Of a stretch of DNA of 6,240 bases, positions 1-5,593 are shown piece after piece (the stretch's first letter is position 1; every line of letters begins with the position of its first letter). Source of the DNA: Acidimicrobiia bacterium (GTDB lineage: Bacteria > Actinomycetota > Acidimicrobiia > Acidimicrobiales > Bin134). The notes beneath the pieces were generated by a model. It had not been told where the DNA came from. It ran no database searches and saw only the letters and a list, made by a program, of their open reading frames with translations. The stretch spans positions 14,415-20,654 of the forward strand of contig VYDF01000005.1 in the NCBI GenBank assembly GCA_009843565.1, written 5' to 3'. The position numbers and the translations under genes were made by a program.

Positions 1-1005
1 CCACCGGCCCTTGTCGCCCAGGTTGCCCTCCGGTTCTTGGTCGGCCGCAGCGTGCTCCCACTCGGCCTCAGTGGGGAGCCGGGCGTCGGCCCAGCGGGCG
101 AAGGCGTCGGCCTCGTAGAACGAGAGATGGCACACCGGCTCGTCGAGCACCAGCGGTTGAAGGCCGTGCAGGGTGAACACCCTCCAGCCGTCGTCGGGGT
201 GGAGACTCCAATAGGAAGGCGCCTCCCAGCAATGTTCCAATCGCTGATACCAGCCGTCCGACAACCACAGGGTGGGGGTGTCGTAGCCGCCGTCGGCCAT
301 GAACTCCAGCCACTGTCCGCAGGTCACGAGCCGGTCGGCGAGCTGATAGGGGGGCAGGATGACCCGATGGCGCGGGCTCTCGTTGTCGAACGCGAAGGCC
401 AAGCCCTCGTGGCCCATCCACACCTCGCCGCCGCCGAAGCCCACCCACCCGGTGGCTGGCTGGCCATTGGGCGACACTGCCGGCGTTGCGGGGAGATCAT
501 GGTAGGCGGGCCACAGGGCCTGATTGGTGGACAGCACGTGCTTGATGTCCATGAGCAGGAGCTCCTGGTGCTGCTGCTCGTGGTTGAGGCCCAGAGCCAC
601 TAGCTCGGCGGTGCTGTCGTCAATTGGACCGGCCAGCAAGTCGACCATGGCCTTGTCCACATGGGCGCGGTAGGCGGCCACCTCCTCGCACGATGGCCGG
701 GAGAGGTTGCCCCGCTCGGGTCGGGGGTGCCGATCGCCAACCGCCTCGTAGTAGGAGTTGAACAGGTAGCCGAATGCCGGGTCGTATTCGCTATACCCGG
801 GCAAGCAGGGCTTGAGCAGAAAGGTCTCGAAGAACCACGTCACATGGGCCCGGTGCCACTTGGTGGGGCTGACATCGGGCATCGACTGGATGCACTGGTC
901 CTCGCTGCTCAAGGGAGCGGAAAGCGCGTCGGTGTGAGACCGGACGGCCTGATAGGCCACGGAAAGGTTGGAGAGATCGGGGGCGAGGGTCGATGTCACG
1001 GTCAC
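1..1005 (-). CDS. egtB: Ergothioneine biosynthesis protein EgtB (hercynine oxygenase), 3' end outside window
   Basis: A non-heme iron enzyme that uses O2 to couple hercynine to a thiol (gamma-glutamylcysteine in the mycobacterial type), giving the sulfoxide precursor of ergothioneine, in the cytoplasm. The frame is open from the left edge. The N-terminal DinB-like domain holds KWHRAHVTWFFETF (His51/His54) and HEQQHQELL (His142, His146), supplying the expected three-His iron site. RHPRPERGNLSRP near residues 92-104 resembles the thiol-substrate arginine region. The FGE-sulfatase domain starts near residue 187 with WVGFGGGEVWMG, then FAFDNESPRHRV and RLPTEAEWE (309-317). About 335 of some 420-440 residues are present; the C-terminal part, where the catalytic Tyr is expected, is missing. 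Start: GTG at 1005 is the first plausible in-frame start after the hspR stop and puts the histidines at family-like positions; GTG at 999 is possible. Neither has a clear ribosome binding site. Same strand as hspR, 34 bp downstream. Family call is firm; the thiol partner is inferred. Confidence 0.92.
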   Translation of the reverse strand, partial: MTVTSTLAPDLSNLSVAYQAVRSHTDALSAPLSSEDQCIQSMPDVSPTKWHRAHVTWFFETFLLKPCLPGYSEYDPAFGYLFNSYYEAVGDRHPRPERGNLSRPSCEEVAAYRAHVDKAMVDLLAGPIDDSTAELVALGLNHEQQHQELLLMDIKHVLSTNQALWPAYHDLPATPAVSPNGQPATGWVGFGGGEVWMGHEGLAFAFDNESPRHRVILPPYQLADRLVTCGQWLEFMADGGYDTPTLWLSDGWYQRLEHCWEAPSYWSLHPDDGWRVFTLHGLQPLVLDEPVCHLSFYEADAFARWADARLPTEAEWEHAAADQEPEGNLGDKGRW

Positions 1006-1039
1006 AGGAGCGGCAGGGCTGAACTCTACCCGCCTCGGC

Positions 1040-1372
1040 TCATTTTCTTCGATACAGAACGATGTCGGCCCGCTTGGACTCCAGCTCCCGGGCGAGGCGC
1101 TCCACTTGCTCCCTGAGCCGGGCCACCTCGGCTTCGAGGGCCAGCACCCGTTCTACACCGTCGAGGTTCATGCCCTCACTGGTGAGCTCGTGGACCCGTC
1201 GCAGCTTCTCAATGTCGGCGTCGCTGTAGCGCCGGCTCCCCCCGCCCGTGCGGGCCGGCTGGACCAAGCCCCTGCGGTCATAGATCCGCAAGGTCTGGGG
1301 GTGGATGCCGGCCAATTCAGCGGCCACCGAGATGACATACACCGCCCGGTCGCGGCCTCGGGGATCAATCAT
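1040..1372 (-). CDS. hspR: Heat-shock repressor HspR (MerR family)
   Basis: 110-residue DNA-binding repressor of the dnaK operon. A MerR winged helix-turn-helix spans about residues 12-50: YVISVAAELAGIHPQTLRIY, then DRRGL and the wing GGGSRRYS. A second helical part (DIEKLRRVHELTSEGMNL) follows, then a leucine/charged coiled coil at about 75-104 (LEAEVARLREQVERLARELE) and a basic tail (VLYRRK). There is no cysteine, so metal or redox sensing of the MerR/SoxR kind is unlikely. Known HspR proteins bind the HAIR repeat and use DnaK as co-repressor, so free DnaK sets the level of repression. The ATG overlaps the dnaJ stop by 4 bp (ATGA), and a strong GGAGGAG lies 5 bp upstream (1378-1384), so the start is secure and translation is probably coupled. 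It is the fourth gene of the operon it is expected to control. Slightly shorter than mycobacterial HspR, with all core parts present. Confidence 0.95.
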   Translation of the reverse strand: MIDPRGRDRAVYVISVAAELAGIHPQTLRIYDRRGLVQPARTGGGSRRYSDADIEKLRRVHELTSEGMNLDGVERVLALEAEVARLREQVERLARELESKRADIVLYRRK

Positions 1373-2268
1373 GGTTGCTCCTCCATCGTCTTGGCGAAAG
1401 CTTCCAGGGCTTGACGCTGCTCATCGTTCAACACGTCGGGAATCTCTAAGGCCACCGTCACCAGCAGGTCGCCGGTTCCCTTGCGGCCTTTCACCCCTCT
1501 CCCCCGCACTCGCAGAACTTGGCCGGGTTGGCTGCCGGGGGACAGGCGCAGCGTCACCGGATCGCCTTCGAACGTGGGCACCGAGATCTCCGCCCCCAGC
1601 GCGGCCTGGGCAAACGAGACCGGCACGCTGACGGTGAGGTTCTTGCCCTGGCGACCGAACACCGGGTGGGCCTGGACCTTGACCTTCACGTACAGGTCTC
1701 CAGGCGGTCCGCCGTTGACCCCGGGCTCCCCCTTGCCTGCCAGCTTGATCTTCTGACCGTCGCTGACCCCAGCCGGAATCCGCACGGAGATGGAACGGCC
1801 AGCCTGGCCGGTTGCCCCGCTCAGCGTCACGTCGGTGGTCACACCCTGCACCGCCTCGCCGAAATCCAGAGTCAGGTGAGCTTGGAGGTCGTGGCCCCGC
1901 ACCGGACGGGATTGGCCGCTGAATGGTGCGCCTCCCCTGTCAAACCGGCCACCGCCCATGAATGCCGAGAAGATGTCGGCCAGGTCGCCTTCCATGGTGA
2001 ACCCGCCCGGCCCAGTTTGGAAGTTCATCGGGCCCATATGGCGGACTTGGTCGTACTGGGCCCGACGCTCGCCGTCGCCCAGTACGTCGTAGGCCGCGGA
2101 GACCTCCTTGAACTGCTCCTCGGCCTTGGCGTCGTCGGGGTTGGCATCGGGGTGCAGCTTGCGGGCCAACTTGCGGTAGGCCTTGGTGATCTCCTTGTCG
2201 GACGCGGAAGAGGAGACACCGAGCACCTTGTAGTAATCGGTCTCCAGCCACTCCCGTTTGACGTCCAT
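1369..2268 (-). CDS. dnaJ: Co-chaperone DnaJ, form without zinc finger
   Basis: 299-residue J-protein that delivers unfolded clients to DnaK and stimulates its ATPase. The J domain spans about residues 10-76 (DYYKVLGV at 11-18, HPD at 39-41, YDVLG at 60-64). A short Gly/Phe region (about 79-115) contains the DIFSAF motif. The C-terminal substrate-binding domains run from about 125: HLTLDFGEAVQGV, IPAGVSDGQKIKLAGKGEPG, GDLYVKVKV, VPVSFAQAALGAEISVPT and LRVRGRGV. The protein contains no cysteine, and the four CxxCxGxG repeats of class I DnaJ are absent: the sequence goes from DVTLSG (146-151) to SVRIPAGV (161-168) across about ten residues. It is therefore class II (CbpA-like) by architecture. 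The C-terminal half still resembles, from memory, the actinobacterial operon DnaJ1. The ATG lies 9 bp after the grpE stop with only weak ribosome-binding signal nearby; the stop overlaps the hspR start. Confidence 0.94.
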   Translation of the reverse strand: MDVKREWLETDYYKVLGVSSSASDKEITKAYRKLARKLHPDANPDDAKAEEQFKEVSAAYDVLGDGERRAQYDQVRHMGPMNFQTGPGGFTMEGDLADIFSAFMGGGRFDRGGAPFSGQSRPVRGHDLQAHLTLDFGEAVQGVTTDVTLSGATGQAGRSISVRIPAGVSDGQKIKLAGKGEPGVNGGPPGDLYVKVKVQAHPVFGRQGKNLTVSVPVSFAQAALGAEISVPTFEGDPVTLRLSPGSQPGQVLRVRGRGVKGRKGTGDLLVTVALEIPDVLNDEQRQALEAFAKTMEEQP

Positions 2269-2277
2269 AACCTTGGG

Positions 2278-2817
2278 CTACCCCTTAACCTTCACCATGG
2301 CCGGCCGTAACACCCGGCTGTTCCATTGGTAGCCAGCCCGCAAGACCTCGGCGATCACCGCCTCTCCGTCTCCGGGCTCGTGGACAACGGCCTCGTGGCA
2401 GTTGGGATCGAAGGGCGCGCCGGGGTCGTCCAGACGAGCCAGGCCCTCCTTCTCAAGCACGCCATACAGCGCGTCTCGAATTGGAATCACGTCCTCCACG
2501 CCTTGGGCCACTGCGGCCTCGCAGGCGTCCAGCACGGGCAACATCTTCTCCACGATGCCAGCTTCTGCCGCAGCCTCCCTCTCCTGTTGGCGCTCGGCTG
2601 CTTTGCGGCGGTAGTTGGCAAACTCTGCCGTTACCCGTTGGAGGTCGTTGAGGAAGCCGTCTCGCTGGGTCAGCAGCTCCTCCACCGAGGGCGGCAGCTC
2701 TTCGGCTTCGCCAACCTGTTCGGGCTGCTCTTCTGTCTGTAGATCGGCCTCTGCGTCGATCGGGGCGCCGGCCGACTCCTCGTCTACCAGATCATCCGCG
2801 ATGGGCTGGTCGCTCAC
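2278..2817 (-). CDS. grpE: Nucleotide exchange factor GrpE
   Basis: 179-residue dimeric exchange factor that releases ADP from DnaK and so resets the Hsp70 cycle. An acidic, probably disordered N-terminus (1-42) is followed by the long coiled-coil helix (about 43-90; DLQRVTAEFANYRRKAAERQ is the typical signature) and the short helix pair MLPVLDACEAAV. The C-terminal beta domain carries the family hallmark: FDPNCHEAVVHEPGDGEAV (136-154), then VLRAGYQW and RVLRPAMVKVKG at the very end. Length is normal. The start is GTG at 2815-2817 and overlaps the dnaK stop by 4 bp (GTGA). A GGAGAG about 5 bp upstream, inside the end of dnaK, supports this start and translational coupling, which would help keep GrpE in proportion to DnaK. 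No other start explains the N-terminus as well. Confidence 0.96.
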   Translation of the reverse strand: MSDQPIADDLVDEESAGAPIDAEADLQTEEQPEQVGEAEELPPSVEELLTQRDGFLNDLQRVTAEFANYRRKAAERQQEREAAAEAGIVEKMLPVLDACEAAVAQGVEDVIPIRDALYGVLEKEGLARLDDPGAPFDPNCHEAVVHEPGDGEAVIAEVLRAGYQWNSRVLRPAMVKVKG

Positions 2818-4661
2818 CGGGGCTCTCCATCGTCGTCGTCCTCGACGATCTCTGCATCCACGATGCCGTCGTCCTCATCGGGGGCCTCGGCCGAGAAGTC
2901 ACCTGGAGCATCCTCAGCCGCGGCGGCGGCCTGCTCGTACATGGCCGCGCCAATCTGCTGGCTGATGGCCGACAGTTCATCGGTGGCCGAGCGGATACGA
3001 TCCAAGTCCTTCTCGTCGATGGCCGCCTTCAGGTCGGCCAGCTTGGCCTCAACCTCGGAGCGGCGGTCGGCGTCCACCGAGTCGCCGGCCTCGGCCAGCA
3101 GCTTCTCCACCTGGTACACCAGGCTGTCGGCGTTGTTCAGGGCCTCTGCCTCCTCCCGGCGACGGGCATCCTCGGCGGCGTGAGCCTCGGCATCGGCGAC
3201 CATCTGATCGATGGTGCTCTTGTCCAGCGAGCTCTGCCCGGTGATGGTGATGGACTGCTCTTTGCCGGTGGCCCGGTCTTTGGCCGATACGTGGACGATG
3301 CCGTTGGCGTCAATGTCGAAGGTGACCTCGATTTGGGGAACGCCGCGGGGCGCAGGCGGCAGGTCAACCAGCTGGAACTTGCCCAGCGTCTTGTTGTAGG
3401 CGGCCATCTCCCGCTCGCCCTGGAGCACATGGATCTCCACCGTGGGCTGATTGTCGTCAGCGGTGGTGAACACCTCGGTGCGACGGGTGGGGATGGTGGT
3501 GTTGCGCTCTATGAGACGGGTCATCACGCCGCCCTTGGTCTCAATGCCCAACGACAACGGGGTCACGTCCAACAGCAGCACGTCTTTGACCTCGCCCTTG
3601 AGCACGCCGGCCTGGACCGCCGCACCTACTGCCACCACCTCGTCGGGGTTGACCCCCTGGTGGGGCTGGGTGCCGGTCATCCCGGTGACCAGGTCGACCA
3701 CCGCGGGCATCCGGGTGGAGCCGCCCACCAGAATCACGTGGTCCACGTCGCCGGCCGACAGTCCGGCATCGGAGAGGGCCTGCTCGAACGGCTTGCGGCA
3801 CCGGTCCAGCAAGTCGCTGGTGAGGTCTTGGAACTTGGCCCGGCTCAGCTCGTAGTCCATGTGCAGGGGTCCAGCGTCGGTGGCCGTGATAAAGGGCAGG
3901 TTCACATTGGTGCTCTGAGCTTGCGACAGTTCGATCTTGGCCCGCTCGGCGCCCTCCTTGAGCCGCTGCATGGCCATGTTGTCCTTGCTCAGGTCCACGC
4001 CGTGGTCGTTGCGGAACGAGTCCACCAGCCAACCGATCACCCGGTCGTCCCAGTCGTCGCCACCGAGGGCGGTGTCGCCGCTGGTGGATTTCACCTCGAA
4101 CACCCCGTCGCCGATCTCCAGAATGGACACGTCGAAGGTGCCCCCACCCAGATCGAATACCAAGATGGTCTGGTCGGTGTCGCCCTTGTCGAGGCCGTAG
4201 GCCAGGGCGGCCGCGGTGGGCTCGTTGATAATCCGCAACACCTCGAGCCCGGCAATGGTGCCGGCCTCTTTAGTGGCGGTGCGCTGGGCGTCGTCGAAGT
4301 AGGCCGGAACGGTGATAACCGCTTCGGTCACCTCGGTACCCAGGTAGGTCTCGGCGTCCCGCTTGAGCTTTTGCAGCACTCGAGCCGAGATTTCCTGGCT
4401 GCTGTAGTTCTTGCCGTCGATGCCTACCGACCAGTCGGTACCCACATGGCGCTTGACCGAGCGGATGGTGCGATCGGGGTTGGTAATGGCCTGGCGCTTG
4501 GCCACCTCTCCCACCAGCACCTCTCCTTCTTTGGAGAAGGCCACCACCGACGGGGTGGTGCGAGAACCCTCTGTGTTGGCGATGACCGTGGGCTCGCCGC
4601 CCTCGAGCACTGCGACCACGCTGTTGGTGGTGCCCAGATCGATGCCGACAACCTTTCCCAT
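2814..4661 (-). CDS. dnaK: Hsp70 chaperone DnaK
   Basis: 615-residue ATP-driven cytoplasmic chaperone; binds exposed hydrophobic peptides and works with DnaJ and GrpE. The nucleotide-binding domain (about 1-360) shows GIDLGTTNSVV (6-16), TVPAYFDDAQRTAT (117-130), the phosphate-2 loop VFDLGGGTFDVS (168-179) and the adenosine motif ILVGGSTRMPAV (310-321). The interdomain linker VLLLDV is at 361-366. The substrate-binding beta domain follows (about 367-475) with TPLSLGIETKGGVMT, FDIDANGIVHVSAKD and ITITG. Then comes the helical lid and an acidic tail ending DDGIVDAEIVEDDDDGEPR. The segment RHVGTDWSVGIDGKNYSSQE (71-90) is short: the roughly 24-residue insertion of diderm DnaK is missing, as in Actinomycetota and Firmicutes. 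The start ATG is preceded by AAGGAG (4671-4676) with 9-bp spacing. First gene of the operon; a promoter and HAIR-like operator lie upstream. All key residues are present. Confidence 0.98.
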   Translation of the reverse strand: MGKVVGIDLGTTNSVVAVLEGGEPTVIANTEGSRTTPSVVAFSKEGEVLVGEVAKRQAITNPDRTIRSVKRHVGTDWSVGIDGKNYSSQEISARVLQKLKRDAETYLGTEVTEAVITVPAYFDDAQRTATKEAGTIAGLEVLRIINEPTAAALAYGLDKGDTDQTILVFDLGGGTFDVSILEIGDGVFEVKSTSGDTALGGDDWDDRVIGWLVDSFRNDHGVDLSKDNMAMQRLKEGAERAKIELSQAQSTNVNLPFITATDAGPLHMDYELSRAKFQDLTSDLLDRCRKPFEQALSDAGLSAGDVDHVILVGGSTRMPAVVDLVTGMTGTQPHQGVNPDEVVAVGAAVQAGVLKGEVKDVLLLDVTPLSLGIETKGGVMTRLIERNTTIPTRRTEVFTTADDNQPTVEIHVLQGEREMAAYNKTLGKFQLVDLPPAPRGVPQIEVTFDIDANGIVHVSAKDRATGKEQSITITGQSSLDKSTIDQMVADAEAHAAEDARRREEAEALNNADSLVYQVEKLLAEAGDSVDADRRSEVEAKLADLKAAIDEKDLDRIRSATDELSAISQQIGAAMYEQAAAAAEDAPGDFSAEAPDEDDGIVDAEIVEDDDDGEPR

Positions 4662-4670
4662 CGTGTTTCA

Positions 4671-4676
4671 CTCCTT
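4671..4676 (-). promoter_or_regulatory. Ribosome binding site of dnaK
   Basis: AAGGAG on the minus strand, 9 bases before the dnaK ATG. It is the clearest ribosome binding site in the divergent region and fixes the dnaK start at 4661. Confidence 0.8.
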
Positions 4677-4697
4677 GTGTGGTTGGGTTTTGTCAGG

Positions 4698-4727
4698 ATT
4701 ATTTTCGATTTTCAGGATACCCCTCAA
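4698..4727 (-). promoter_or_regulatory. Putative sigma-70/SigA-type promoter of the dnaK operon
   Basis: On the minus strand, TTGAGG (4727-4722; four of six match TTGACA) and AATAAT (4703-4698; five of six match TATAAT) are separated by 18 bases. This would start transcription near 4690, giving a leader of about 30 bases that contains the dnaK ribosome binding site. The stretch 4681-4745 is clearly more AT-rich than the genes on either side. Boxes were identified by eye; the true start site is not shown by the sequence. Confidence 0.5.
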
Positions 4728-4734
4728 ATCCTGA
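4712..4734. repeat. Inverted repeat TCAGGAT / ATCCTGA around the dnaK -35 box, with a third copy nearby
   Basis: TCAGGAT (4712-4718) and its exact reverse complement ATCCTGA (4728-4734) are separated by nine bases that contain the proposed -35 box. A further direct copy of TCAGGAT lies at 4693-4699, next to and partly overlapping the proposed -10 box. The two direct copies are 19 bp apart. The arrangement is directly visible; a role as a second operator is inference, and I do not recognise the motif as the site of a named regulator. Confidence 0.55.
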
Positions 4735-4744
4735 TATCCCAAAA

Positions 4745-4765
4745 CTTGAGTGGAGATCACTAAGG
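4745..4765. promoter_or_regulatory. HAIR-like operator (HspR-associated inverted repeat)
   Basis: The left arm CTTGAGT (4745-4751) matches the HAIR consensus half-site exactly. After a spacer of exactly seven bases comes ACTAAGG (4759-4765), which matches the consensus right arm ACTCAAG at five of seven positions. The established HAIR form is CTTGAGT-N7-ACTCAAG, so arm sequence and spacing both fit. Its place upstream of dnaK, in an operon ending in hspR, makes HspR the natural binder. It lies about 18 bp upstream of the proposed dnaK -35 box and 36 bp before the gpmA start, so it could act on either direction. Binding is inferred. Confidence 0.72.
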
Positions 4766-4801
4766 GTTGGAGCCGCTACGCTGCTCAGGGTGAACACCGC
4801 C

Positions 4802-5548
4802 ATGCTGATCCTGCTTCGCCACGGGCAGAGCCAGTGGAACGCCTCCAACCAGTTCACCGGCTGGTATGACTGCGACCTCACGGAAAAGGGAGAAGCCGAG
4901 GCCCGGGAGGGCGGAAAGGCGCTGGCCGAGGCCGGATTGCTGCCTGATGTCGTACATACCTCGGTACAGACTCGGGCCATCCGTACCGCGGAGCTGGCCC
5001 TAGCCGAGATGGGTCGGACATCAGTGCCGATGAAGCAGCATTGGCGGCTGAACGAGCGCCACTACGGCAACCTCACCGGGTTGGACAAGTCTGAGACGCG
5101 AGAGCGCTACGGCGACGAGCAGCTCAACGCCTGGCGCCGGGGCTACCGCACCCCCCCGCCGCCCATCGCCGACGACAACCCGTGGAATCCCAATGGCGAC
5201 TCCCGCTATGCCCATCTCACACCTGAAGAGATGCCCATGAGCGAGTGTCTGGCCGACGTGGTCGACCGGCTGATGCCGTACTGGCACGACGCAGTCGTCC
5301 CCGATCTGCAAGCCGGGCGATTGGTGCTGATCTCGGCCCACGGCAACAGCCTCCGAGCCTTGGCCAAGCACCTTGATCAGATCGACGACGACGCCATCGC
5401 CGCCCTCAACATCCCCACCGGCATGCCGCTGGTGTACGAACTGGGGCCCGACATGATGCCTACCGAGGCGAAAACGACGCTCGCCCGCTCGCTCGACCCC
5501 GCGGCGGCGGCCGAAGCAGCCGCCGCGGTGGCCAAACAAGCGGGCTGA
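4802..5548 (+). CDS. gpmA: 2,3-bisphosphoglycerate-dependent phosphoglycerate mutase
   Basis: 248-residue cytoplasmic glycolytic/gluconeogenic enzyme interconverting 3- and 2-phosphoglycerate through a phosphohistidine. The N-terminal LLRHGQSQWN contains the RHG motif (6-8) with the phospho-acceptor His7. FTGWYDCDLTEKG, Glu85 in RLNERHYGNLTGLDK, Arg112-Arg113 in WRRGYRTPPP and the second catalytic His180 in SAHGNSLRALAKHL follow. These sit three residues before their E. coli equivalents, so the catalytic set is complete. NIPTGMPLVYEL marks the end of the fold, followed by a short alanine-rich tail. The start is ATG 4802, with AGGGTGA (4787-4793) 8 bp upstream; an in-frame GTG at 4790 has no such support. 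The frame stays open upstream to 4679, but that part crosses the dnaK control region and gives no family-like residues. Divergent from dnaK, convergent with amt. Confidence 0.96.
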   Translation: MLILLRHGQSQWNASNQFTGWYDCDLTEKGEAEAREGGKALAEAGLLPDVVHTSVQTRAIRTAELALAEMGRTSVPMKQHWRLNERHYGNLTGLDKSETRERYGDEQLNAWRRGYRTPPPPIADDNPWNPNGDSRYAHLTPEEMPMSECLADVVDRLMPYWHDAVVPDLQAGRLVLISAHGNSLRALAKHLDQIDDDAIAALNIPTGMPLVYELGPDMMPTEAKTTLARSLDPAAAAEAAAAVAKQAG

Positions 5549-5550
5549 GC

Positions 5551-5593
5551 GCCCACGGGCTTGTTATCAGTGGGCTGTAGGAGATCAGCCCAC
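5551..5593. terminator. Possible bidirectional terminator between convergent gpmA and amt
   Basis: GTGGGCTG (5570-5577) pairs perfectly with CAGCCCAC (5586-5593) around an 8-base loop. GTGGGC can instead pair with GCCCAC at 5551-5556. The cluster lies just after the gpmA stop and spans the amt stop codon, the usual position for a shared terminator. No T-run follows either stem on either strand, so it would not be a canonical intrinsic terminator. Confidence 0.4.

Noticed and set aside
37..603. A 188-codon plus-strand open frame at the left end.
   Set aside because: The opposite strand reads as EgtB with intact motifs throughout this stretch, so the plus-strand frame is a shadow.
1006..1039. 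A terminator separating hspR from egtB.
   Set aside because: No stable stem followed by a T-run could be found in the 34-bp gap.
2269..2277. An internal promoter or operator between grpE and dnaJ.
   Set aside because: The gap is only 9 bp and no promoter-like boxes or repeats are visible around it.
1519..2310. A 263-codon plus-strand open frame opposite dnaJ.
   Set aside because: It mirrors the real DnaJ frame, shows no recognisable domain and has no supporting ribosome binding site.
3180..4763. A 527-codon open frame on the plus strand opposite dnaK.
   Set aside because: It lies antisense to a fully recognisable DnaK, has no family-like motifs, and is the sort of open frame that high-GC codon bias creates. 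Antisense frames opposite dnaK are a known recurrent artefact.
4681..4765. A CIRCE element (HrcA operator) upstream of dnaK.
   Set aside because: Neither CIRCE arm was found (TTAGCACTC or GAGTGCTAA); the repeat present matches HAIR instead.
4679..4801. Extension of gpmA to an upstream ATG at 4679.
   Set aside because: The added residues do not resemble phosphoglycerate mutase, and the stretch contains the dnaK promoter and HAIR. ATG 4802 has a ribosome binding site and gives the normal N-terminus.
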